DNA from: Apteryx mantelli
Lineage: Eukaryota > Chordata > Aves > Apterygiformes > Apterygidae
Length of the DNA stretch: 64,000 bases
Assembly (NCBI RefSeq): GCF_036417845.1
Contig: NC_089983.1
Span: forward strand, 25,263,207-25,327,206
Direction: 5' to 3'
This document shows positions 38,701 through 51,400 of this stretch, one piece after another. The notes below the pieces were generated by a model that ran no database searches, was not told where the DNA came from, and was given only the letters and a program-made list of their open reading frames with translations. Position 1 is the first letter of the stretch, and every line of letters starts with the position of its first letter. Position numbers and translations under genes: made by a program.

Positions 38701-41700
38701 ATCTGTAAACTTAGATTCAAAGCATTCTCAGTAGGATACTGATTTTTGTCATCACCTCCCATCACCACAAAATCCTTAGTGTGTGTCTGTTTAAATAGCA
38801 AAATATCAAGAAAAGTACTTGCAATTTGGATAGAACATGGCAAATAAGCAACCTCTTAATATCTCTAGAGTCTCACAGCTGAGCTAAAATCCTATCGTCC
38901 ATTTTGTCTTTGCAATTATAAAGGCCAGAATTCCAGATGCCACAATTACAACTATTTATCTACCGTGGCTTGAGGTTAAAAAGACCTACACCAAGAAGGC
39001 TACAGATCATGAAGAAAAATGCTGTTTAACTTGAGGGACGGCATGCTCACTGCATTTGTTGCAAGTGAGCAGATCAAAGCCAAAATGCTAAGCGCCTTGG
39101 GTCCCAGAGAAGGGCAAACAGCACAGTGTCCTTTTTAAACATTTTGGAAACAGCTCTCTCAGCCTGAGCCATATGTGCTCTATTTGCATTTGGTTCTCGC
39201 TGTGCAAAACCTCTGTGTGTCCATTAAAACCCAAAAAGACAAATCAACACATGTGATTCAATCTTGGTTTTGGTCCAAACTGGGACGTAAGAGATGCAGA
39301 GAGGACCCCACCTGCCCGCTCATATGGGCCCTGGGGGACTGATGCACTCATGTGCTACAGCTCCAAAGTGCTGGAGTAAAGTATGAACACAAAGCAATAT
39401 ATTTATTATTATTTTAATAACTGATTTAAGCCATCACTCCAGCCTGATTATAAACAACATTTTTTAATTGAAAACAAAATAAATAGCCCTCCTGAACACA
39501 CAAAAGAACACACACACTTTTTTTTTTTTTTTTTTTTTTTTTTAGGAGTCTCCCACCCCCACCCCACCCTGTGAAACTTTTATTCTTATGTTTTATGGCA
39601 TTAAGTGAGGATGAGGAGAAGGACAGATTACAAATTAGCCTCAGTGAGCAGAGGCCAGACCCAGGTATCATCTATTCTAGTGATTTTTTTTTTATTCCAT
39701 TTCATTCAGTCTTCTCCAGGAACATAGGATGGGAGAAACACTGATCTTGGTAAGATTAGGAGAGGCAGAAATTAAAGAAGACAATATAAAGGCACTGGGG
39801 AGAGAGAAAAGCAAAGAAAATAAGCTAGATAGCACCCAGCAAAAGCCCTCTCACAGATTCCCAGAGCCTGACCTAACCATAATTACATCCAAGAAATCGA
39901 TCCCCACAGCAAAAGGCAGCACTGGCCACTTTCTGCACAGGCCTCCTCCTAGCTCTGCAGATTGCAGAATCCAGCAGTAAACTGTGCTCTCTAATCTTAG
40001 ACATAGAAGTAATCCAAACCTTAACTACACTGAGATTGGTCATCTCTGCACTAAATGAGAACATAAGGCATTAATTAATGCAGACATCAGCCCTATTCCT
40101 AACTTTGTAGCTTCTGTAGTAACCATCAAGCAAACAAAACAACAACAAAAACCAACCAACTCTTCTTTTCTCCCCTGCACTCTCGCATTGCTATATCCCA
40201 GACCCTAACCTGAGCTGACCCTAACTGTACCAAGGGAGAGAAAAAAAAAAAAAAAAGGCTTTGATCCCTCTCAATATCTCCTTCAACCAGTCCAGAAACT
40301 GCACAGTCCATTATTAAATTTGCATTATTAATCTTGCAACTTTAGATACCCTAATTCAAACCCAAATCCCAATTTAAAGCAAGGAAGTATGGTCATGAGT
40401 TACAACACATGGCACTGATTCCGGCTGACAAAAGCCTTCTTCAAAACTCTGGGGGCTCTGCAAAAATCCACCAGTAGCCTAGGATTTTACACCTTTTGAT
40501 TTTCTAATCCTACTCCTAACTTAAAGCATTGCTTGGGAGCCAACTACATATATACATGCAGATATATACAGAGAGGGTACTGGTCATAGTCAACATCGAC
40601 CAAATACTGCAAGTCTTGCACTACTCAACTACTGGTCTTTATATTCCCAAATCCTCATCTCAAGTAGAACCTCAATTACTGCCCAAGGGACCAACTATTA
40701 CCCAAAGGAAATACAAGGCACCGGCCTCATTTGACACCACTCCACTTCACAAGTTCACGGACCCACCAGACTCTACCAAATCTCTAGGCTCTTGCAGTTT
40801 TAGCTTCCCAAACTCCATGTGAATAATAAGAATACCTAGATGGGTAACTCTTAAAAAGAAGTAGGAAAAGTCTGTATCATTCCCAGATTTCTTCCCATGC
40901 CTGCTGTCTCTGCAGGACTAGCAGTGATCCAGATGGTTGAAGCTACTGCTACACGCATCGTGTTTTCTGCTCAAGCTGGGGCTTTATGTGCAACTTCATT
41001 GGAAGTAGCTAAGAGACAAGAATTTGGTGACTTTGGTTCAGATTAAATACTTCCTCATAGGCCACCACTGGACATGGAATCCCACTGAAAACATGCACTA
41101 ACAGAACTGGAAGATGGATTTCATTTTTTTAAAAGCTCTACCAGCAGCTACACTAGGATGCCACAGTGCTGTGCTGTAGTGGAACAATGCACATCAAACC
41201 ACAGCTTCAAAAAGAATTTTACTGGGGGAGAGGGGTGGACAGACAGATGGGACAGGAAGACTGAATTCAAAGCATACTTATTAGCTTTTGAATTTCTCCT
41301 CAAAAAATATGTGAAGTTTCATTTGGGCTAGGCTTACCACAGAAATTTCCTTTGCAGTAAGGCCCTAAATTAACTTTGCAATTCTGATTTAAGCTAGAGG
41401 TGAATTTTTTAACTGCCATGTACTATTCTCATTGCTAGTTCAGAAAAAAATAAAAGTCTAAATTATACCGGAGTTAGGGCCAACACATGAATAACTGCAA
41501 AGCTTGTAAGCGCAGAAACACATTAAAGTAAAAGGAGGATTAAAGAACTATTTCTACTTTTTCATATCGGTGAGTCACAAATGAGATATTCTGGCACAAA
41601 CACTTAGGTTACATGAGTTGCTTCAGAAAATATCCACTGTGTATTGGCTATTGTACATCATATTGTACATTGACTCCTACATATTTCAAGGTTTGTATAA

Positions 41701-44700
41701 AAACATGGTTTGTGATTGTGAAAAGTAGTTCTCTATACAGAAACTAAACCATAAATGAAATCTTTTCAGTGTAAAGAGTTCAGCCAAGTTTCCACTAAAA
41801 ATCTGAATCTGACCTTTCTCTCTCTCCTTCTCCTCAATAAATATCCACAGACCAAGAAATATTAACCATTATTATATTTGGCAGGGAAATTCTACCACAA
41901 TCTCTAACCTACCTCAGAGAGGAGTGAATAATATGTTGCCATTTGGGCATCCCCAAAATATAAATATGCTGGCTCCATGTGCTTTTTTAGCACTTGACAA
42001 AGAAAAGAGGAGAATGGAGGAGGAGGCTGAAGTAGAATTGAGCCCTAATATGGGAACAAATTTTAATTGAACTAAATACAAATTTTGACTAATCTGTATA
42101 ATAAAGAGCTGATTCTAGTAAGCTTAGAAATAAGCCAGCCTACCCTCAGTGAAGCTAAAAACAAATGAACAAAAATTCTACTAAACCAAAAACCTAAGAA
42201 TGCTTCCTCGGAATAACTGTCTCCAGTTCTAATTTGCCTTTTTTAGATGGGAGGCCAGAATTGAGCTTGAGAAACTGAAGAGTGAGTCAAGATTAAAACT
42301 GGGCAAATCCATCTGGCTCTGCACTCACCCCAACAGCCCTCACGCGAGGATCAGAAACACTGAACACGGGAGCTGCCTCTCTAGAAGCCTTACAAGGCCA
42401 CCCCAGCAACCCCTTTCAGCACCTACATGCCAACACCTATCCCACACTAGTCTTTGTCTATATTTAAGAACAGCATTAATATGAGTGGCTAAACAGTAAT
42501 GAAATACAAAAACAGAGAAAACGGAACAGTGAAAGAGCTGAAACCAAAATCATGTAATGCCTTATAATACACCTAAATATCCAAAAGTGGAAAACTGCTA
42601 TTATGTTTTTAAAAAGTTAGAAGCCCAGGAAATTAAAAGACCAATATTCTTGAGCTGTAATTTATACCCAAAGTACAAGCTATTCAACCTTAAGTGCTCC
42701 TTACATATTCTTATGTGGGAAAATGAAGGGTAGGAGGAAGGCTCCACAACATGAGAGACATTTAATCCTTACTGATCTACACTGCTGAAGTAATCACTGC
42801 CGAGAGAAGTATGCTAGTATCCACTCCTTGATTCAGCTTAACCCACTGGTCAACTGGACAGACCTTCATGTTGACCAAAACCACGTGTCAAGTGACAAAA
42901 GGGGACAGTACTATCCCCAGCTACAAGTGCTCAGCCTAAGAAAGTGACCTTACAATTTGCATTGCTATGAGAGTATGTATTCATTCATTCATGTGACTGA
43001 CAAGCTTTGGAAATTATTAGTACGAAAAACACAGATTTTCTTTACATTTCAAGCACAGTGAATGCATTTCATGTTTATGGAAATAATAGTTTCTCTTTGA
43101 AAAGAGAGGGACTAGGATTGTCACCTATGTGTTCTTATAAATGTCAGGTGCTAGAAAAATCTCAACTTTTTTCTCTGATGCATTCAACTAGATAGACCAG
43201 TTTTAGACAGTAACTGATAAATGGGCAAGAAATTTTAACAAAACAGTTGAAATTGGCACAGATTAAAGTCCAATGGAAAGAACATAGAACAGAGAAGACA
43301 AAGCAGGAATTTTTGAGAGGCTTGATCCTACTTAACATTTTACTTCAGTTATCAAGGGAGGATTTGTTCCTTTTTTGACCACTCATGTAGAATGTTAAAT
43401 AACAGCACATTTGATGTGCTGATGACATCAGACTGCTACAGCTTCCAATTTTGATAAAAGATGTAGTGCAACACTGATTCCTACAGCTCAGAACATCTCA
43501 TTTTCCCTTGGGTACCTCACATATATACACTGAGCAGGCAAGGGGACCCTCGCTTTTCTTGTGAGAGAAACCACCAGCAAATGGGAGTGAGCCCAGCTCC
43601 TCTGAGCCCTTTTGGAGTGAAGGGAAAGAGAGGGAAGGCTCAAACCACCCTGGTACAGTTCTGCTGGGATTTACAAAATTATCAACACCCCTTCAAGGAC
43701 ACGGCATCAAAAGCTGAGCAATCTAAAAGATCAAGGGCCCAGACTTACCCTAGTCCATCTGAGATCATTGTAAACATCATAAATTTGGCTGATCAACTTG
43801 AAAAGAAACTGAAAGGAGCCAAGGAATACCAAATGACACATAAGCTAGTTTATTAAGCCCTTCTAAAAGTTTACCTAAATAAAATGGGAAGCAAGACGGT
43901 AACAATAACACAACTGGAAACAAGAAAATTGAGCACAAGCATAACTGTCCTATCTTGCAAAAATGCTTGTAATTCCAAAGAAAAGCATTGAATTCCCCTC
44001 TGTTGTCTTTTCCTCTGGAAAAAAATTATTACTACCACAGAATGAGCAGGTGAATGTTGTAGGCCACAGGCTGGATCTCCTCCAACATCTAGGAGTCTCA
44101 TGCAAGAAACTTACAGCAGTTGCAGGCTTCAGAATAGGAAACAAATTCTAGCTGTCTCGCAGTGAAACTGGCTTACATTACTTCAGATGAAGTTTTCCTA
44201 TCCAAAGTAACTGTAAAAATGTTCACTGAAAATGCTTACTGATAATGTGAAAACAACTCTTCCAAAGAAACTCTAAACAGGGAAAGGAGAACTGAAATCT
44301 TATGGAAAGGACAGACTTCTTTTTTTAATGGTTAGCATCTATCCAAAGAGCTAACTATTAGGATCAATTAAAGGAGAGGAGGGATGAATATTCTTATTTC
44401 CCCTTGCCCAGGTTACAGAAGACCAGAGATGACTGTCCAACAGACTTTACACAGAAAAAAGAAACTTCATTCAAGTACAAGTACACAGAATTCACTGCAA
44501 CTGAAGGGCATCAAGCCAAAAACGCTCAGGATTTTAAAAGGAATGAAAAATTTTATGGCTCATACTTATTAGTGCAGCATAAAACAAGGCTAGTGAAATC
44601 TCAGGTTGGGAGGAACTGAGGTTATTTCCCCTGGCATCAGCAGGAATCCCTCCTCTATTCACATGTACCACTGATTATCTGCATTTCTGTAATTTTAAAT

Positions 44701-47700
44701 ACAGGCACCTGATTTCTTGTTCAATATTGGCATTGGCCAATGACTGGAAGAGAACAAGAAGCCTGGATGACAGTCCAGTTTAATAACTTATGCTCTATAT
44801 AATATCTGCAAAAATGTTTCTGCAAGTTATTTTCGCATGTTATTTTCTTTCTTTGGATGAGGTTAATGTGAGAAACAGGTGAAGTATTAAAAAGAATAAA
44901 GTACAGATTTAGCTTAATGGGGTCTGTCATCTTCTCTCCCATGCCTGCTCTCTCCCCTTCTTCCCTGTGGACTAATAATCCCAACCTTCTCATGCTCTTC
45001 CAGCTCTGTATCAGCTCCCCTATCAACTCCCCTTCTGGCACCTGGCAAGGGAAGGGAGAAACATGGAACAGTATTTGTTTTAGCAATGCTATCTCTTCTC
45101 TCCTTCCAGACTGGAAGCACAGAGTCTAGCAAAGGTGCTACTGCCTCTGTTTTCACCAGGAGGCTTTGCTGTAGACTGGGAAGGGTGGGGGGAAAGAGAT
45201 CTGCTGCAGATTCATGGGGAGGAATAGAGGAGGGAAAAAAAATGCCACAAGATGAATTACATCTGTCCTTCCCTGCCCTCCCAATATTTAGCGCTGTAGA
45301 CAAGAGAAGAAAGAGGGCTGGGAGCTGAGAGAGCAAAGTGAAGGAAAAGCAAGTATTAGCCTCTCGGGGCCTCTCCTGCATGCTGATCCCGCACAGGACT
45401 GCCGTTCACATTGCACTGCATCCTTCTCCCAGAGACCAGTGCAAGCCGCTCCATTTTGAAAGTCATCATGGAGCAAACCAGGCTTATATTTTTGCAGTAA
45501 GAAAACAAAGTATCAGCAGTTCACAAAAAGGGCTGATATGAAGCTTTGAAGTGACGCTTGTTACAAAATTAATCAACAATCTTATGCCCATCATTCATTT
45601 CAATCATGACAGGTGACACCTCCTGCCAGCATTACAGAGCGCACTTACTACAACACTGTGGCTTAAAAGGACAGAACCAGCTTAAGGTTTGTTTTGTTTT
45701 CTTATAGTTTGGCCAATTTCAAATTCAAGATGTTGACAGTATGTTAGATTTCAATTATCTAAAAAAGTAGTTAGAGCAATCACCTTCCTGTTGCTTTACC
45801 AGAGTTCAAAAGCACAGAGCCCAGAAACCACAGCTAATTCCAGGGCAGCTCTGCCCAGCCCTCCCTGTTCCTCCCCTTCTCACACAACTGATATTTTCAT
45901 CTCTGCTGCCCTCAAAACGATGCCAGAAGGTGATGCTATTGCGTCTTACTACGATGACAAGAATGGAAAATGACTGCATCCATCTGACAGTACTTTGTGC
46001 ATGAAATACAGTGGGAAGGAATAAGAAATGGTGGGGGGGAGGGGGAAGAGGCAGTTTTGTACTTATTCCTTCAGTTAATTGCTTTAGGTGTCATTTTTAG
46101 CCATGGTCTCCCTTCCTCTTCCCCCTCCCCAACTACGAATGGGCTGTTTGGACACTCAATTGGAAACATCAGGCAGCGAATCACCCCATCAGAGCTCCAT
46201 ATAACACTCTCCCCTTCCCCTCCAGCCCCCTCTCAGAATAACATGTATGAGCAAACACATATACTCATTAAAAATGAGTTACAACTTGATGAAAATCATA
46301 TCCAGATTGCAGTATCTGAGATCAGAGGAAAGAATGAAATTACTTATGCCAAGTCTCAAATAGTTCACAACTTACATCCCCACACGAGGAACACTGCTTT
46401 TAGATGGCACACTCCGCTTCATTCAAGGGGATACACACAATTAGTTTTTTAACACGGAATGAGCCATTGCAACCCATCTCTCATTCAGCAGCACTTCTAA
46501 AAGCACTCACACAATACTGGTGTGAAGAAAGAGTGAAAGGGGGTTTCTGTTTTCATTCTTACCTAATTTCACGAGTGTCCAAAGGACAATATGTGATGAC
46601 AACTAAAGAGTTATTCTCTATCTTATTGAAGGAACACATTTTAAAATTAAAAACCATGAATAAATCTACAGAATAATTCAGTTTTCATATCAAACAGTTG
46701 CAGACCCTGTAACTGAAATAGTGTGTCTAAGGTTATAAATGAAAACTGTTCAGTATCATTCTTTGAGTGACAGATTAAATTCCTAATCCAGTTATGGTAA
46801 TGGCCACATTTGTAGTTTAACATAAATTAAGAGCTTAATTATATTTGTGACTATTTTAAACAAAATAACAAATTCCTTTGTACCTGTGAACATAATTTAT
46901 AGCAAAGCCACGTTCATTCTCCAAAACAATCTATTTTACACTGCAGCACAACACTGCTCTAATGGTATAATGTAATTCGTGTTGTAGAATGTGGAAAGAG
47001 TAGATTCACTGGCAGCACAGAGGTTTTGAAGATAAATGAAGATGCTATTTATTCAGGGGTAATTTCATCTTAAAACTATATGAAAGATGTTTCACTCACA
47101 AACAGTACCAGTATGGCTCGGGATTTAAGCATGTTTTCAGCTACAACATAATGCTGCTAGATTGATTATGTTGATACTGTATTTCTCATCATAAAGAATT
47201 CCAGTTTTTATTCTCTTTAAAAAAAAAAAAAAAGAGAGATGTCAAATTTTCATTTCACTACTAAGCCGTTGTTCAAGGCTCAGCAACAAGTTCAAATTTC
47301 TCCTAATGTTTTGTCTAGAGAAAAAACAAACCACAATTCATACACAAAAATCACAAATCTGTAGAGAGCTATTAATCATGGGTGATTTATACATCTATTT
47401 GATTACTTGTTGAAGTAAATAAGCAGTTAGTCTGTGTAACATAATTTTGAATTGCCCAAACATCCTTCTGTCATTCAGGACTAAGAACAGACAACTCTAA
47501 ATGCACTTTCCTGGAAAATATGAAAACCATTTACAAGGACATGAATTGCACAAGCGATTAATACTTATCTTAATGTAATTAGATACAGGCTCTAAACCTC
47601 ATGATAGCTGTGAGAATTTCCACAGTCCTGAACATTTTAAAGAGTCCTTTAAGCAAGGCTCTATAATATTACCTGCATAAGGATTTCATAAGAATCTATA

Positions 47701-48461
47701 ATAACAAAAGTAGTCTAACTATAGCATCATTGCTACAGAACATAGGTATGAAGGTTTACATTTTAGCCAGTGCTATTTTAGATTCTGTAATATAGGATTA
47801 GCTACAAAAAATAAGTCTTCAATGTTTATATTGACCCAAGTTCATGTTTCCTTCCAGCAGAGTGCCTGAATAATTAATATGCTTCAAAAACCAAATATGG
47901 GGATTTTGGAGACCAATCTCCCACACAGACTGTTGAGAGGCCTCACATTCCTCTTCCTGACAAGTCGGAGCAGCACACAGAGATGCTCCCACTGCCATTT
48001 GAGGCAACAGGCCTGGTAAAGTGCAGACGGATTAACCCATTGCCTCCTATGCAGCAATCCAAACTCCATCCAGCCACTAAAGAAAAAGGCGTTACTTGCC
48101 CCGTGTGCCAAACAGGAAGAGGCGGCTTGGACAGGTCCTCTGCTTCAGACTGAAGTAAACTCTCCTGGGCTAACTCTGTTTTAATACAAGTTCACAGCTC
48201 AGAGTAGATGAAAAACTCTAACCTGTTTACATAAGAACATGGCTATGTCTTTAAGAATATAAATCTCAAAAAAATTAATGTGTGTGTATAAATACATACA
48301 CACACATCCCGACCTAACTTACTGTCTGCAAGATAAAGATAGGAATAATTTGGCTTCTAAAATTCACTGGGTCTGAAGCTATCTTTACAGAAACAACCTT
48401 AATTCATTTTTTTCGATTTCACAATTTTTTCTTTTATATTACCATCAGATCATGTATTACT

Positions 48462-48496
<35 letters not shown>

Positions 48497-51400
48497 CACA
48501 CCCTCACACAGAGTATGGTAACAAAAAACAGTGTCTTGCAAGAAAGTATATGCAAAAACTTTGTTTACTGCAACATTGCAACAGTGTCTGAAGACACCAG
48601 TAGGAGGTGGCCTACACACCATGCAAGCATCAAGAAAGACACAGCTGTACGTTGAAGGAATTGCTGACAAAATTATATAAATAATAAATAAATAAATGGC
48701 AGTGAATACAAACAGCATTTAAATTACTAAGATTAAGCATTAACAGTTTCTATTCTCCCGTCTCTCCCACCCATGGTCTAACAATGGTAACCCATAAAAT
48801 CCCCACAAAACACCTTTTTCTAAATACATAAGGTTCTCTTCCAAAATCAGAATCTGTTGAAATACAGAATAAGCAGGTAGAAATTCTAAAATTTAAGGCA
48901 TTTAGGTCTGAATCGAAAACCTCAGGAATAATTCAGAAGCTAAAACCCCCCAAACCTCCCCACCTGTGTTACTAGATTTCCAAGAACAGTTCGTTAAGCC
49001 CTTTGCAATTTTTCACAGAATTAAATATTAGTATCGTTTCAAAGGAGGACCAAGATATACTGATCTAGAAAATTAAAAAGCAAGCAGTTTTTTAAAGTAA
49101 AAAGAAGTCTCTCTTTGTTTGATGGCATTATCTACATGTTAAGAGTGTTCTTACATCACCTGAGTGTAACATAATAAATCTCACTTTCTTATGCCATCAT
49201 TTAATATTTTGTTACTGATTTTAATTATTAACTCAGTTTCTTCCGCTTTGAAGATGTGGAGTTGTTTAGTTATTGAAATAACTAACAACAAAAGTTGTGC
49301 ATTTTATTCCTTTTTTTAGTTGTTTCTTTTAGTCTGATGAGAGTGATAAGCAAAAGCACTGGATAACACAAGCTGTACAATAAATAAGGGGAGAATGATT
49401 TTAACAATGAGTCATGTTACTAGGAGGTGTATGTATTTTCATTAACTTTAATGGGAACAAGGCTGAACATCTCAGAGGAAGAACAGAGCCTTCATTCTAC
49501 ATGTAACACACACTTTCCTGTAGCAAAATAATCATTACTGAAATTACTATTTTCCCTTGATTTTAATTGCTTTGCAGTGAAAGTAAAATTACACTCAGTA
49601 TCAAGATTTTGCAGCTGAAGATCAAATGAGCTTCATTTTAAACCACATTGTATAATATGCTCCTTTAAGTTGACAAAGAAGGAGTGCAAGTACTAAGATG
49701 TATTAGAAATAATGCACTAGCTCATTTGAAGTTATGTTGCATTTTCAGCAAATAAAAAGAATCTGAACACAGTAAAAGACAAAGGAATTCTAAACTTAGT
49801 CTGTTTCCAGGAACGACATTGGGTGGAAAGACAGTTTAAAAAAAAATAAATTCATTCTTACCAGAATTGGCAAACAGGTTTCACGTGGTGAGGGTTTGGG
49901 GGGGTTTTGTGTGTTTGTTTGTTTTAAACTACTGAAGGCACCACTCACATGGTTATTTACCAATTCCTATAAGACTCACTCTCTCCTCTTATATAACAGG
50001 TAGCTATATGGAGCCAGAAGTCTAGACTTCATTGCTCAGTGCAAAGTCATAACTCTATTACTAAAACAACAGACACAACCACCTTCCAGTGTCGAATCTT
50101 CAGCCCTTACTACTCATTAATTCAAACAAAACACCTGCAACAGTCCCATTGCTACACCTGCACTGAGTAACTTGCACTGCTTTCTGCTCCATCTGCTCTG
50201 TTATCAAGAGGAACGTGAAATGCCAACTGTATTGCAGGGCTGTCAATTTTAAAATGGTCAACTTTTATTCTGACTACTTACTTGCTATGGTATTGGATTT
50301 TATTCTTTATTTTATATACAGTTATCTGTATATCTGTTCTCTGAGAGGTATCCAAGAGCAGTATTATAAAGAGGTGCTGTAAGGAGATTTCAGGAAAGAT
50401 CTGAAAGACCAGTTACAGCACATTTACAGTCTTGATGTGAATCATATTTCTTAAAGATTTCCTGGCTGATTCCATATTTGATCAGAGGTAATCAAAAAAC
50501 TGATGCATTTTCACCACGTGGAAGCTCAACAAGTCCTGAGCAAGCTATGTATTTGCTCTGGCGATATGCATGTGCCCAGAATCAGTGCTGGGGGAAAGAG
50601 AATGGCAATCTGGAAAGAAAGTCCCAGGTACCAGCTCCTACATCCCCAACTCCCATAGCTTCCTCAAGAAAGAAAAAAAAAACCAAAAAAACAGCACAAA
50701 GATAGACCACAGGCTCTCACCAAAATAAAAAGCAAATCCTAAAATGGAGGAACTCAGCAGCTTCCTTATGGAACACACACTGGTATATTTAAAGCTTTCT
50801 GACCACTAAGCTAGTAATATATAATTATAGGTCCTAGCATCATTTCAAAATGGATCAAATATACTGAGGATAGTTACTCTTTCGCAGTCACAACCATGTT
50901 ATACAGATTTTTCTAAAGAGATATGATTCCTCAATACAAAATTGTTCTATAAAGTTTAAAATCAGATATCTACCAGAGCCGTATTTATAGTCATGGCTAC
51001 TATCAGCTATCAGGCCAGGGAATATTGAAGAAAAACAAGCATTTTTAATATATTATAGTTAATTCATCATCTAAGTGACATCTGTAGGATAACAACAGAC
51101 TGGAAACAGTAAAGCAAAATGATGCATTAGAAAAGGAAATTTTGGGGTTATGTTGTTGTTTCTTTTATTTGTTTGTTTCAAATATAAGCCACACCTATAT
51201 GTGTTGTTAGATGGTAAGAAAATTCATGACAATCACAAAAAGTAAGGCTTCTGAAGTGAAAGGGAACACTGATATCAAGTGATTAACATAAGCATGTATT
51301 TGCTTTACTGTGAGGCATGTTATAAAATATGCTGCCTAAATTAATAAATACTGACCCGTTTATTTTGGTACATCAAAGATGACTCATCTTTCTAGCAAAG

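Noticed and set aside
44914-45381. 155-codon minus-strand frame in MTX2 intron 3
   Set aside because: It lies in a GC-richer, pyrimidine-biased patch where stops are rare. Overlapping frames are open on the other strand and the product is not recognisable.
45997-46452. 151-codon plus-strand frame in MTX2 intron 3
   Set aside because: The product shows low-complexity glycine and serine/proline runs and no known domain. There is no promoter or splice context.
48596-48613. CTCF-like site CCAGTAGGAGGTGGCC
   Set aside because: It differs from the CTCF core consensus at two important positions, so I cannot support it as a boundary element.
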